Shown here: positions 9,428-18,770 of the stretch, piece after piece
Layout of the letters: every line of letters begins with the position of its first letter
Numbering within the stretch: position 1 is the stretch's first letter
Source: CALMEC01 sp964393105
Lineage (GTDB): Bacteria; Actinomycetota; Thermoleophilia; Miltoncostaeales; Miltoncostaeaceae
Assembly: GCA_964393105.1 (NCBI GenBank)
Contig: CAYMSM010000070.1
Location: forward strand, 1 to 64,000
Length of the DNA stretch: 64,000 bases
Reading direction: 5' to 3'
Notes under the pieces: model-generated
The model's input: only the letters and a program-made list of their open reading frames with translations
Database searches by the model: none
What the model was told of the DNA's origin: nothing
Position numbers and translations under genes: made by a program

Positions 9428-11759
9428 TGTAACCCCGGCGAGGTCAGCCGGAACGCTTCTTCGCCACGCGCCGCACGCGCTCCTCGTTGCGATCTGCGCC
9501 GGCCTCCTGCTCGCGTTGGTTGTTTGCCTGCCCGTTGTCGTCGCGTGCGTCGCCGTGCTCGTCGTGTGCGGAGCGGGAGTCCTTGGCTTCCTCTCCGGAC
9601 GCGCGAGGGCGACGTTCTGGCTTCTGGCGGCCGGTCTCGCAGTGGCCGGATGGGGGTGGGGAAGCAGCCGGATCGCGACGACCACGACACCCCGCGTGCC
9701 GGCGCAGGCGGTGACGGGCGTGGTCGAGGTGGATGCCCAACTTCAACAGACCGCGCAGGGACGTCGCGCACGCGTTCGGGTCATCGCGCTCTCCACACGA
9801 CGGGTTTCTGAGGGCACGCGACTGCTCCTGGATCTGCCCCAGGACGTCTCCGCCGGCATTCGGCTCGGGACGCGCCTTCGCGTGACGGGGCGGCTCGCCT
9901 CGGCCGCAACGGCGCGCTCGCCCGGTTGGTGGCGGGCCTACCTTGCGCGTACGGCCATCGCCGGACGCCTCGATGCCACATCCGTTCGCGCGATCGGGCG
10001 GCGGGGTGGCCTGATCGGCCTTCGTGACCGTGTGCGCAATGCCGCTGGTGATGCCGCGGGAGCCGGCCTGTCCGGTGAACGGCGGGCGGTCGTGCGCGGC
10101 ATGGCGTTGGGCGGAGGCACTGGGCTGTCGGAGTCCACCGCCGAGTCCTTTCGGGATGCGGGCATCTGGCATCTGCTCGCGGTCTCGGGGCAGAACGTCG
10201 CGATGGTAGCCATCGCGATCCTGACCCTGTTGCGGGCATTCGGCTGCCCCACGCGTCACGCCGCGGCGACTGCGCTGGTCGCGGTCGTCGTCTACTGTCT
10301 GGTGTGTGACGGCGGCGCGTCGGTCGTCCGTGCCGGCATCGTCGGTGTCCTCGGGATCCTCGCGCAACTGCGCGCGCGCGATGCACAGCGCTGGTACCTG
10401 CTCCTCGTCGGCCTCACCGTGCTCTTGATCCACCAGCCCAGGGCGATCGGCGATCCCGGGTTGCAGCTCTCGTTCGCCGCGGTGGCGGGGATGTTCACGA
10501 TCGCGCCGCCCGTCGCCGAGTGGATGGGTGAGCTCATGCCGAAGCGTCTCGCCGACCTTGCGGCGCAGGCCGGGGCGGCGACGCTCGCCACCGCGCCCGT
10601 GGTGATCTGGCACTTCGGCGAGCTGTCGCTGGCGGGGCTCGTCGTCAACCTGGTCGCCGTGCCGCTGGCCGCCGCGATCGTCGTCCTGGCGCTGTCCGGA
10701 ATCCTTCTGGGTGCGCTCACTGCCCCGATCGGCGTAGCCGTCGGATGGGTCACCGGGTTGGGCGCCGCCGCGTTGATCTGGCTGGCGCGCGTCGCATCAT
10801 CGCTCCCCGGTGCCAGCGTGGCGCTGCCCGCGTGGGCAGCGGTGGCCGGCGCGCTCGTCGCCATCGCGTGTGTGGTCGGGTTGCGGCGGCTGCGCGTTTC
10901 ACACGGCCCGCTGGTGGCGATCCGATTGCCACGCGTCGCGGTGATCGCAACCGTGGCCGTGCTGATCGCAGGAGCTGGAGCGGCGATCCCCGTCGGTCGC
11001 CCGCCGGAACCGTGGCCCGAGCGGGCTGCCGTGACCGCGCTGGACATCGGGCAAGGCGACGCGATCCTGCTGCGATCGCCCGACGGGGCGGCCGCCCTGT
11101 TCGACACCGGCCCGCCCGGCGCGCCGGCGCCGATCCAACGTGCGCTGCGGCGGGCGGGGGTTCGGCGTCTCGATCTAATGGCGATCACCCACCACCAGCT
11201 CGACCACTCGGGTGCGGCCGCGTCCATCCTCGACGAGTTCCAGGTCGGAGTGTTCGCAACGCCCGTTGACGTACCTGCGATCGCGGCGCGTGCGCGCGGT
11301 CACGGCATCCCGGTGCGTACGATCGCCGCGGGGGATTCCATGAGTGTGGGGGCGTGGAGGCTGGAGGTGTTGTGGCCACCGCCGGGGTTCGTGCCTCCCG
11401 CGGATGCAAACGACGCGGCGCTCGTCGTGCTGGCCCGGGCACCTGGGATCTCGGCGCTCTTGACCGCCGACGCCGAGAGCAACGTGCTCACACGACTTCG
11501 TCTGTCACACGTCGACGTCCTCAAGGTCTCCCATCACGGGTCGGCCGACCAGGGTCTCGAGGGTGTGCTGCGACGCCTGACGCCGTCCTCGGCGCTGATC
11601 TCGGTGGGCGCCGACAACTCATACGGGCACCCCGTGGCGACGACGCTGGCAACCCTGACCCAGGCGTCGATCCGCGTGGTCCGCACCGACCGCTCTGGCA
11701 GCGTGACGGCGGTCGGTGGCTCGGCTGGGGTCGCGCTCCACACCGAACGGGCCGACTAG
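9399..11759 (+). CDS. comEC: Competence channel protein ComEC/Rec2
   Basis: DNA-uptake channel of 786 residues. The N-terminus has two or three membrane segments, followed by an OB-like DUF4131 region, the competence domain with many membrane helices (LLAVSGQNVAMVAIAILTLL is its conserved heart), and a C-terminal metallo-beta-lactamase-like domain. In the last, the metal motif reads THHQLDHSG, with VLKVSHHGSADQ and SVGADNSYGHP further on, as in ComEC nuclease-like domains. The ATG at 9399 lies inside comEA; no in-frame GTG occurs at the comEA stop. It is the only partner of comEA here. Confidence 0.93.
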   Translation: MPFGPGSPRDVTPARSAGTLLRHAPHALLVAICAGLLLALVVCLPVVVACVAVLVVCGAGVLGFLSGRARATFWLLAAGLAVAGWGWGSSRIATTTTPRVPAQAVTGVVEVDAQLQQTAQGRRARVRVIALSTRRVSEGTRLLLDLPQDVSAGIRLGTRLRVTGRLASAATARSPGWWRAYLARTAIAGRLDATSVRAIGRRGGLIGLRDRVRNAAGDAAGAGLSGERRAVVRGMALGGGTGLSESTAESFRDAGIWHLLAVSGQNVAMVAIAILTLLRAFGCPTRHAAATALVAVVVYCLVCDGGASVVRAGIVGVLGILAQLRARDAQRWYLLLVGLTVLLIHQPRAIGDPGLQLSFAAVAGMFTIAPPVAEWMGELMPKRLADLAAQAGAATLATAPVVIWHFGELSLAGLVVNLVAVPLAAAIVVLALSGILLGALTAPIGVAVGWVTGLGAAALIWLARVASSLPGASVALPAWAAVAGALVAIACVVGLRRLRVSHGPLVAIRLPRVAVIATVAVLIAGAGAAIPVGRPPEPWPERAAVTALDIGQGDAILLRSPDGAAALFDTGPPGAPAPIQRALRRAGVRRLDLMAITHHQLDHSGAAASILDEFQVGVFATPVDVPAIAARARGHGIPVRTIAAGDSMSVGAWRLEVLWPPPGFVPPADANDAALVVLARAPGISALLTADAESNVLTRLRLSHVDVLKVSHHGSADQGLEGVLRRLTPSSALISVGADNSYGHPVATTLATLTQASIRVVRTDRSGSVTAVGGSAGVALHTERAD

Positions 11760-11986
11760 TGGTGTGACATCAAAATGGCGTGCCAGTATGCGTGAGCGAG
11801 AGCGAGCGAGGCGGTGGACGCAGGCCGTCGGGAATATTGGACATATTCGCGATGCCGAGGACGCCGTATCGCGACGCTCGCAGCCACGGAGACTCCACCG
11901 CTATTTCGATGGCGCACCACTAGAACCGGCGTGCCCGCCGCCGTGCGGCGGCGGGCACGATCCGGTGAGGGCGCGAAAAGGAACAG
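11760..11986. other. Intergenic region between convergent genes
   Basis: Between comEC and the leftward MMPL gene. It contains a strong hairpin at 11931-11958 and an AT-rich inverted repeat, GAATAT (11832-11837) and ATATTC (11843-11848). No coding sequence is supported. Confidence 0.5.
11931..11958 (-). terminator. GC-rich hairpin after MMPL gene
   Basis: GTGCCCGCCGCC and GGCGGCGGGCAC form a perfect 12-bp stem with a 4-nt loop, about 28 nt past the MMPL stop. No U-run follows, as is common for terminators in GC-rich genomes. Confidence 0.6.
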
Positions 11987-14170
11987 CTACTTGGCACCCT
12001 CCGGTACGGGAACTGCGCCAGGAGTGGAACTCGGCCCCTCGATCGCCACCTTCGGCAGCCAGTTGAGCGCCCTCGGCAGATACCAGTTGGCGTCGCCCAA
12101 GAGCCGCATGATCGCCGGCAGCAGGATGCCACGCACGAGCGTGGCGTCGATCAACACGGCGACGGCCAGGCCGAAGCCCATCTGCTGGAACATCACCAGG
12201 TCACCCGCTGCGAACCCGCCGAACACCGCGACCATGATCAGCGCCGCGCCGGTGATCAGCTTTCCGCTCGAGCTGATGCCGTGGGTGATGGAGTCGACGT
12301 TGTCTCCGCTCTGCAGGAACCGCTCGCGGATACGCGAGAGCAGGAACACGTGGTAGTCCATCGACAGGCCGAAGAGCACCGCGAAGAGGAAGATGGGGAT
12401 CCAGGCTTCGACGGTTTCGACCTGCTGGAACCCGAAGAACCCGGCGCCGACCCCTTCCTGGCTCACGAGCGTCACCAGACCGAACGCCGCGCCGACCGAC
12501 AGCAGGTTCAAGAAGATCGCGACGATTGGGACGACGATCGATCGGAACGCCAGCAGCAGCACCAAGAACGACAGTGCCAGCACCACCATGACGACGATCG
12601 GCAGGTAGTCGCGGGAGATCTCGAAGTAGTCGAGGTTGAGTGATGTGGCCCCCCCGACGGGAAGCGCGGTTGCCGCGCGGAGCCGGTTGACCGCATCCTC
12701 CGCGCCGGGACTGTTGGAGTCTGCGTTGACGGGGACCGCAAGCACTCCACCCTTTAGTCCCACACCCTGCTCCAGTGCCGGGGTGCCCAGGACGGGGTCG
12801 CCGGCGACGCTGGAGGTGATGTGGGCGATCTCGGCCGTGTTGGCCGTGGATGTGGGGTCACCTGTGATCGGGATGCGAGCCGGCGCGACGGCGCCGACGT
12901 TGAACTGCTGCTCGAGCGTTTCGAACGCCTGGCGCGCCTCGATGTCGGGTGGCAGCGTTGCGACACCGGATGCGCCGGTGTTGATACCCCAGTACGGGAT
13001 CGAGGCGGCGACCAGCAGCCCCGCCGCGACGACGATGCTCGCGACCGGTCGCCTCATGACCTGACGGACGGTCGTTGCCCAGAATCCCGAGCGGTCCTCG
13101 CGGCCCCTGAACCGGCGTGGGACCAGGCGTCCCTTCTCGATACGGTCGCCCAGGACAGAGAGCAGCGCGGGAAGGAGCGTGAGCGCGGCTGCGATCGCCG
13201 CCAGCACGGCGAGGATCGCGCCGAGGCCGAGGCTCACGAACACGGACATCGGGACGATCAGGAGGCTGATCAGGGCCACGACCACCGTGATGCCCGAGAA
13301 GAACACCGCGCGGCCCGACGTGTCGCCGGCGCGCTCGATGGCGTCGAGCTTCGCGATGCCCTGCGCCCGCTCCTCGCGGTAGCGGCTGACGATGAACAGC
13401 GCGTAGTCGATGCCGACGGCCAGGCCCATCATCGTGATCATGTTCTGCACGAAGAACGAGAGCTCGCCGAACTGGCCGATCAGCGCGGTCAGGGCGAGCG
13501 CGACAACGATTGCCGCGATGGCGAGCATCAGCGGGAGCAGCGCCGCGACGAGCGCGCCGAACACGAACGCGAGGATGACGAGCCCGATCAGGATGCCGAT
13601 GGACTCGCCGACCTTCAGGTCGTTCTCGGCGACCTTATTTGTCGCCTCCTCGATCGACGTCAGGCCGGTGACCTTGACGTCGAGCCCGGCTGTGCCGTCC
13701 AGCGTCTTGGCGGTGTCGATGACCTGGGTGATGTTGTCGCGCGCGACGTTGATGCTGCCGGCCATCACCACGGGGATCACCGCGATGCGGGCGTCCTTCG
13801 AGATCAGGCGACCGTCGGCCGCGGGGGAGATGGCGGAGGCGACGATGTCGGGCCCCAGCCCGGCGACCTCGGTGGCCAGATCGTCGAGCCGTGCCAAGAG
13901 CGCGGGGTCGGTGAACGTCCCCGTCGAACTGCTGACGACGATCTGCTCGACGATGGCGTCAGGCGAACCGGTGATCTGCTCGATCTGATCCGCGGCCCGC
14001 TGGCTTTCCGGGGTGTTGACGAACGATTGCGCGGGGCTCAGCACGTCGGCCAGAAGCATCGCGATGACCGCAATGGAAGCGATGAGCGTCGCGACCCAGA
14101 TCCAGATCACCCGCTTGGGGTGGGCGGCGGAATTGCGTGCAAGCGCTCGTGGAGAGAGAGACGAGAACAT
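11987..14170 (-). CDS. MMPL/RND family exporter
   Basis: A 727-residue proton-driven transporter of the MmpL/RND type, in the cytoplasmic membrane. One membrane segment at the N-terminus (about 17-42), a large external loop, then five segments including AVGIDYALFIVSRYREE, and a second half repeating this plan with FGLSMDYHVFLLSRIRE. Each half carries the Asp-Tyr pair (GIDYALF, SMDYHVF) expected in the proton relay. An AGGAG lies upstream of the ATG. Actinobacterial MMPL proteins export lipids or drugs; the substrate here is unknown. The adjacent TetR gene and the operator at 14208-14229 indicate repression until an inducer binds. Confidence 0.9.
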   Translation of the reverse strand: MFSSLSPRALARNSAAHPKRVIWIWVATLIASIAVIAMLLADVLSPAQSFVNTPESQRAADQIEQITGSPDAIVEQIVVSSSTGTFTDPALLARLDDLATEVAGLGPDIVASAISPAADGRLISKDARIAVIPVVMAGSINVARDNITQVIDTAKTLDGTAGLDVKVTGLTSIEEATNKVAENDLKVGESIGILIGLVILAFVFGALVAALLPLMLAIAAIVVALALTALIGQFGELSFFVQNMITMMGLAVGIDYALFIVSRYREERAQGIAKLDAIERAGDTSGRAVFFSGITVVVALISLLIVPMSVFVSLGLGAILAVLAAIAAALTLLPALLSVLGDRIEKGRLVPRRFRGREDRSGFWATTVRQVMRRPVASIVVAAGLLVAASIPYWGINTGASGVATLPPDIEARQAFETLEQQFNVGAVAPARIPITGDPTSTANTAEIAHITSSVAGDPVLGTPALEQGVGLKGGVLAVPVNADSNSPGAEDAVNRLRAATALPVGGATSLNLDYFEISRDYLPIVVMVVLALSFLVLLLAFRSIVVPIVAIFLNLLSVGAAFGLVTLVSQEGVGAGFFGFQQVETVEAWIPIFLFAVLFGLSMDYHVFLLSRIRERFLQSGDNVDSITHGISSSGKLITGAALIMVAVFGGFAAGDLVMFQQMGFGLAVAVLIDATLVRGILLPAIMRLLGDANWYLPRALNWLPKVAIEGPSSTPGAVPVPEGAK

Positions 14171-14207
14171 CAGCGGGACTCCTCGGTCGGATCAATGGTC
14201 GGCACAA

Positions 14208-14229
14208 AAACCGACCAGTTGGTAGGTTT
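14208..14229. promoter_or_regulatory. TetR operator candidate before MMPL gene
   Basis: AAACCGACC and GGTAGGTTT flank AGTT, 8 of 9 positions complementary, 37 nt upstream of the MMPL start. It matches the core of the palindrome before the tetR-like gene (14899-14920). Confidence 0.65.
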
Positions 14230-14258
14230 GAAGAGAAACGTCGTATGAGGCTCGTGCG

Positions 14259-14888
14259 TCACGAGGGTGGGGGAACGGGGACGGTGATGCCGACGGCCTT
14301 GAACGTCAGCGCCAGGTACTCGTCGGTGAAGCGCTCGACGAGACCTGGATCGCCCGAGACGTCGGCGAGTTGGTCGTACCCGAGGTAGGCGCAGACGGCG
14401 AACGTCGCGGCTTGATCGATGTCGACGGCTGGGTCCATCTCGCCTTGGGCCTGAGCGGTGCGAAACAGGTCCGCGGTGATCGTAACCCAGGCGTCGAACG
14501 GGCGGGCGCGCTCGGCCATTCCCGGCAGGCCCGCGATCTCTTCACAGAGCCGACCGATCGCCGTTCCTGACGGGGATCCGCGCTTGGTAGCGGCTGCTGC
14601 CCGCACCATCGCGGCGATCTGATCGACCGCGCGGGGGTGATACCCCGCCGCCGCGAAAATCGCCTCACGCCACTCGCTGCGAACGGCCTCGAGCGCCTCG
14701 AGCGCGAGCTCGGCCTTGCTGGAGAAGTGGAAGTAGAACCCGCCCTTGGTCAGGCCGGTGTCCTTGATCACGTCGTTGAGCGATGTCCCGGCGAAGCCAC
14801 GCTCGAGAAAATGCTTGGCCGCGACCTCGACGATGCGCCTGCGCGAGGCCTCACCGCGGTCGGTCTGCGTCGTCGACGGGGGCGTCAC
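14259..14888 (-). CDS. TetR family repressor
   Basis: A 209-residue dimeric repressor. The N-terminal DNA-binding domain is clear: RRRIVEVAAKHFLERGFAG, TSLNDVIKDTGLTKGGFYFH and FSSKAELALEAL (residues about 15-65). The C-terminal ligand domain is variable. The GTG at 14888 sits 11 nt from a perfect operator palindrome at 14899-14920, so it probably represses itself. A second, slightly imperfect copy of that operator precedes the MMPL exporter just downstream, making this the likely local regulator of export. The ligand is unknown. Confidence 0.9.
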   Translation of the reverse strand: MTPPSTTQTDRGEASRRRIVEVAAKHFLERGFAGTSLNDVIKDTGLTKGGFYFHFSSKAELALEALEAVRSEWREAIFAAAGYHPRAVDQIAAMVRAAAATKRGSPSGTAIGRLCEEIAGLPGMAERARPFDAWVTITADLFRTAQAQGEMDPAVDIDQAATFAVCAYLGYDQLADVSGDPGLVERFTDEYLALTFKAVGITVPVPPPS

Positions 14889-14898
14889 GGCGGCGAAT

Positions 14899-14920
14899 AT
14901 ACCGACCGACTGGTCGGTAT
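14899..14920. promoter_or_regulatory. TetR operator upstream of its own gene
   Basis: ATACCGACC and GGTCGGTAT are perfect 9-bp arms around GACT, immediately before the repressor start and in the gap to holA. The layout is typical of TetR autoregulation. Confidence 0.75.
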
Positions 14921-14982
14921 GTCAAGGGGTATCTATAGGCTGTCGACGTGTCCGACACCCTCTCCCTGTGTGACGAGGCGGA

Positions 14983-15999
14983 TTGAGCCAATCACGTGAG
15001 CCGTTGGGTCCGGTCTATGCGATCTGGGGCGAGGACCGCGGGAAGGTGGAGCGGGCGCTTCGGCGGCTGCAGGATCGCGTGCGCGCCGACGGGGGGATGC
15101 CGCCCGAGGTCTCGGATGCCGCACAGACGCCCGCTGCTGAGATCGTGGCCGCGTGCGAGACGCTGTCGTTCGGGGGGACGCGGCTTGTCGTGGTACGCGG
15201 GGTCGATGCATGGCGGGCCGACGATGCGACGCCGCTCGTCGCGTACCTGGCGGCGCCGAACCCTGCGACCTGCCTCGCGCTGATCGCCGAGGGGACGGTG
15301 ACACCCAAGTTGAAGGCGGCGGTCGAGGGCGCCGGCCAGGTATTGGTCTTCGGTCCGGATCCCAAGGCCAAGCGCTCCGAACGGACGAAGTGGTTCGTCG
15401 ACCACACCGTGGCGGAGTGCCATCGCCATGGAGCGAAGATCCCGACCGCGGTCGCTCGTGAGGTCGTGCGACTCGTGGGCGAAGACGCGATGTCGCTGAG
15501 CCATGAGGCGGCCAAACTCGCGTCGGCGGCGGCGGGGGCGCCGATCGACAAGGAGCTGGTGGCCGCGCTCGTCGTCGAGAACCCCGAGGCCAAGGCGTAT
15601 GAGCTGGCCGACGCGCTCGTCGCCGGCAACCGCGCGAAGGTCTACGATCTGCTCGACGAGCTCGGAGTGGGGGACAAGCCGACGGATCCCGCGGTGATCC
15701 ACTCGACGCTGAGCCGCCACTTTCGCGGTATCGCGGTCGCCCAGTCATTGGGCGAGGACGCCACAGCGGACGCCGTCAGCGAGGCGACCGGGCTCAAGGG
15801 CTACCCGGCGCAGAAGGCGCTGGAGCACGCCCGCGGGGTGGCGCCGGGCTCAGGCGAGCTGTGCGTGTCGCGACTGGCGACGCTGGAGCTCGACCTGCGT
15901 GTGTCCGCCTTCGGCGACCTGGGCCGCTCGAGCGACGACGGTCGCCGCTTCGTCTTGGAGCTCGCCGCCCGTGACCTGCTGGGCTTCGTCCGAAGCTGA
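14983..15999 (+). CDS. holA: DNA polymerase III delta subunit
   Basis: Clamp-loader delta subunit, which opens the sliding clamp during replication. The 338-residue length is normal. Recognisable pieces are GPVYAIWGEDRGKVERALRRL at the N-terminus, the TKWFVDHTVAECHRHG block of the AAA-like middle domain, DKELVAALVVENPEAKAYELADAL, and the C-terminal collar with QKALEHARG and LATLELDLRVS. The TTG at 14983 has GAGG upstream and is the only plausible start close to the homologous region; the nearby GTG is out of frame. It stands alone between the tetR-like gene and a hypothetical gene. Confidence 0.88.
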   Translation: MSQSREPLGPVYAIWGEDRGKVERALRRLQDRVRADGGMPPEVSDAAQTPAAEIVAACETLSFGGTRLVVVRGVDAWRADDATPLVAYLAAPNPATCLALIAEGTVTPKLKAAVEGAGQVLVFGPDPKAKRSERTKWFVDHTVAECHRHGAKIPTAVAREVVRLVGEDAMSLSHEAAKLASAAAGAPIDKELVAALVVENPEAKAYELADALVAGNRAKVYDLLDELGVGDKPTDPAVIHSTLSRHFRGIAVAQSLGEDATADAVSEATGLKGYPAQKALEHARGVAPGSGELCVSRLATLELDLRVSAFGDLGRSSDDGRRFVLELAARDLLGFVRS

Positions 16000-16141
16000 T
16001 CCAACCCCCGGAAGGCAGGCTGCGTTGCGCCAGGTCGTGTTGATCGCGTCCATGTCCCGACGGCGAACGGTCTCGACAGACCGTCCGCCGTTCGTTACGG
16101 TCCCGCAGTGGTTGCCGATGCCCTTCGGAAAGGGTGGCCTG

Positions 16142-16561
16142 ATGCCGACTGCCCCGTTCAGAGGATCTGGAACTCCTGACGATCCGTGGATCCTCACGAC
16201 GCCCCCAGGTACCTCCGAGTTCGCCATGCACCGCGATCCGAAGGCCGATCCGCCGGCGCTCGTCTGCCAGGTCGGAACGACTCAGCTCCGCTACCACTTG
16301 CGATGCATCGAGGACCTGCACGCCATGCTGACGGCACATGCCGACTGGATGCCGCTGGGCTCTGCAGACGAGCAGAAGCCTGCGGCCGAGGGCACCGTCG
16401 AGGCGTGGGGGCGCTCCGCCGACAATCCGGTCAACGGCTGGTACGGCCTCAAGAAGGGATTGCGCGGTCGGTTCGGCATGTATGTGCCACCGGTGCTCGA
16501 GGCCCTCGGGCTTGCGGAGGTCGAGCACAACGCACGAAACAACCGGATGCGCGGGTTGTGA
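16142..16561 (+). CDS. Conserved small protein, DUF6855-like
   Basis: A 139-residue soluble protein with no membrane segment. Its motifs GTPDDPWILTTPPGTSEF, LRCIEDLHAML, DWMPLGSADEQKPAAEGTVE and GRFGMYVPPVLEALGLAEVEH recall, from memory, the DUF6855 family; this was not checked by search. GGAAAGG precedes the ATG at 16142; an ATG at 16052 in the same frame is possible but would add an unrelated Arg-rich leader. The terminal 'HNARNNRMRGL' has a basic end. Function unknown. It lies convergent to rpsT. Confidence 0.7.
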   Translation: MPTAPFRGSGTPDDPWILTTPPGTSEFAMHRDPKADPPALVCQVGTTQLRYHLRCIEDLHAMLTAHADWMPLGSADEQKPAAEGTVEAWGRSADNPVNGWYGLKKGLRGRFGMYVPPVLEALGLAEVEHNARNNRMRGL

Positions 16562-16573
16562 CGCTCGCCGCTC

Positions 16574-16831
16574 CTAGGCTTCGCGGGCGGCGATGATGCG
16601 GGCGACGCGGCTCTTCTTGCGCGCGGCGTTGTTCGCGTGGATGGCGCCCTTGGCGGCGGCCTTGTCGATCAGCTTCTCGAGGTCACGGGCACGGGTCGCT
16701 GCCTCGTCGGTGGCCTCAGCGCTCTCGAGGCCCTTGAACAGGGTCCTGATCGTGGAGCGGTAGCGCAGGTTCGAGACCCGCTGCTTCTCGCTGCGGAGGT
16801 TGCGCTTCTTCTGCTGCTTGATGTTGGCCAA
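16574..16831 (-). CDS. rpsT: Ribosomal protein S20
   Basis: Primary 16S rRNA-binding protein of the small subunit. The 85-residue, Lys/Arg/Ala-rich helical sequence begins ANIKQQKKRN and contains KLIDKAAAKGAIHANNAARK, the S20 signature. It starts with TTG at 16831, 8 nt after GGAAGG. The gene is divergent from murJ, and a promoter candidate lies at 16868-16893. Confidence 0.97.
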   Translation of the reverse strand: MANIKQQKKRNLRSEKQRVSNLRYRSTIRTLFKGLESAEATDEAATRARDLEKLIDKAAAKGAIHANNAARKKSRVARIIAAREA

Positions 16832-16867
16832 ACCGATGTCCTTCCAGGATGATCCGGGCGACCGCGT

Positions 16868-16893
16868 ATCTTACACACCATGTGGGTGGTCAA
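16868..16893 (-). promoter_or_regulatory. Possible rpsT promoter
   Basis: On the minus strand a TTGACC (16888-16893) precedes TAAGAT (16868-16873) with a 14-bp spacer, shorter than the usual 16-18. The position, about 37 nt before the rpsT start, is right. Confidence 0.3.
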
Positions 16894-17007
16894 GAACGCG
16901 GTGTCGGACGGGGCAGAGCGGCCGCGCCGTGTTACGAACGCCGTGTTGTATCGACCCGCTCCGGCACACGGGAGCGCGCGCTGGCGGAGGTAGACGCCAC
17001 CGCCGAG

Positions 17008-18570
17008 GTGCCGGTCGCCAACGCGAACGGCGCCGGGCGCTCGACAGCCATCTTCGCGATATGGACCGCGGTCAGCCGAGTCGCCGGGCTGGTACGCGAG
17101 ATCGCCGCAGCTGCGCTCTACGGCCTCGGCCCCGCGATCGATGCGTTCGTGGTGGCGTTCCAAGTGCCGAACCTCCTGCGCAGCCTCGTCGCCGACGCGG
17201 CGCTTTCGGCCGCCTTCATACCTACGTTCACCGAGCTCGACGAGCAGGGGCGACGCAAGGAGGCGGCGCAGCTCGCGGGCGCGTTAGCCGGGCTGATCTC
17301 TCTCGTGCTCGGGCTCATCACGCTCGTCGCGGTGCTGACCGCGCCGTGGGTCATGCCGATCTTCGCGCCGGGCCTGCCGGACAGCTCGACCGACCTGCTG
17401 GTGCGCCTCTCGCAGATCATGTTCCCGATCGTCGTGTTGCTGGGGTTGACCGGGCTCGTGATGGGGATCCTGCAGGCCAGCGGCGAGTTCGCCTCGAGCG
17501 CGTTCGCGCCGGTGTTGTGGAACGTGGTCATCATCGCGGCCCTGCTCATCGGCGTCCCGTTGGTCGACGGCGACGCCAAGATCTACGTCTACGCGGTCGG
17601 CGTCCTGGCAGGCACGGTGGTGCAGCTCGTCTACCTGCTTCCCGGCCTGCGTGGCAAGGGTCCGTTCCCGATCTCGCTGGGACGCGGCAACCCGCATGTG
17701 CGCAGTGTGTTGGGGCTGATGGTGCCGGTGACGATCGGTCTGGGGCTCATCAACTTCACCCTCCTCATCAACAGCTTCTTTGCGAGCAAGATCGGCGAGG
17801 GGGCGATCCGCGCGATCGACGCGGCGTTTCGCCTGTACATCCTCCCGCAGGGCATCTTCAGCGTCGCGGTTTCGACCGTGCTGTTCCCGCTCATCTCCAG
17901 GATGGCCGCGCGCGGCGACATCCCCGGGATGCGCCGGGCGGTGACCGACGGCACCCGGCAGATCTTCTTCCTGCTCATCCCCGCCACCGTGTTCTTGGCG
18001 CTCCTTGCTACGCCGGTCACGCGCCTGGTGTTCGAGCACGGCAGCTTCGACGAGGCGGCGACGGAGCTCACCAGCAGCGCGCTGCTGTTCTTCACGATCG
18101 GGCTCGTGTTCAACGGCGGAAGCCTGCTGTTCATCCGCTGCTTCTTCGCGCTCAAGAAAACCTGGATCCCGACCAAGGTCTCGCTCGGGACCCTCGTCGT
18201 CAACGCGGTCCTGGATCTTGCGCTCTACAAGCCGATGGGGGTCGGGGGCATCGCGCTCGCCACCTCCATCGCGAGCTTCGCGGGCTTCGTCGCGCTGGCG
18301 CTGCTGTTGCGTCGTGAGCTCGCGGGTCTGGATTTGCGGTGGATCGCCGACGGGTTCGTCCGCACCGCCGTCGCGTCGGTGTGGTCGGGAGCCCTGGCCT
18401 TCGGGGTCTGGCACGCGCTCGACGGTGTGCTCGGGAGGAGCCTCCTCGGACAGATCGTCAGCGTCGGCACGGCGACGGTCGCGGGGCTCCTCGCGTACGT
18501 TGCGGCCGCACGCGGCATGGGACAGCCCGAGCTTCGCGTGATGGCCCAGACGCTTCGGTCGCTGCGCTAG
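17008..18570 (+). CDS. murJ: Lipid II flippase MurJ
   Basis: MOP-superfamily membrane protein that flips the peptidoglycan precursor lipid II outward. About 14 hydrophobic segments follow a short cytosolic start. The first conserved block is IWTAVSRVAGLVREIAAAAL, then DAFVVAFQVPNLLRSLVADA and AALSAAFIPTF, all MurJ landmarks. The GTG at 17008 gives 520 residues, normal for the family. The frame is open back to an ATG at 16849, but that would leave only 17 bp to the divergent rpsT start and add a non-homologous leader, so the later start is preferred with moderate certainty. Confidence 0.9.
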   Translation: MPVANANGAGRSTAIFAIWTAVSRVAGLVREIAAAALYGLGPAIDAFVVAFQVPNLLRSLVADAALSAAFIPTFTELDEQGRRKEAAQLAGALAGLISLVLGLITLVAVLTAPWVMPIFAPGLPDSSTDLLVRLSQIMFPIVVLLGLTGLVMGILQASGEFASSAFAPVLWNVVIIAALLIGVPLVDGDAKIYVYAVGVLAGTVVQLVYLLPGLRGKGPFPISLGRGNPHVRSVLGLMVPVTIGLGLINFTLLINSFFASKIGEGAIRAIDAAFRLYILPQGIFSVAVSTVLFPLISRMAARGDIPGMRRAVTDGTRQIFFLLIPATVFLALLATPVTRLVFEHGSFDEAATELTSSALLFFTIGLVFNGGSLLFIRCFFALKKTWIPTKVSLGTLVVNAVLDLALYKPMGVGGIALATSIASFAGFVALALLLRRELAGLDLRWIADGFVRTAVASVWSGALAFGVWHALDGVLGRSLLGQIVSVGTATVAGLLAYVAAARGMGQPELRVMAQTLRSLR

Positions 18571-18770
18571 ACAACTGGCGGCGCCGATCGGCCCGCTACG
18601 CTGTGTCCTGAGCGAGGGCTTACTTGCGGTTTCGCGGCTGCATACCGTCGCATGGCGGCGTCGTCCGCTCCCTGCGTGTATCACTGATGCACGGCGCTCG
18701 CTCCCCTTGCCCGGTATTCGCACCCGACACCATCAACGAACCCCCTCGTAGCTCAGGACGCTGGTCGGCA

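Noticed and set aside
12281..14248. Long plus-strand frames opposite the MMPL gene
   Set aside because: Asp/Glu/Arg-biased antisense shadows of a GC-rich gene, with no domain content.
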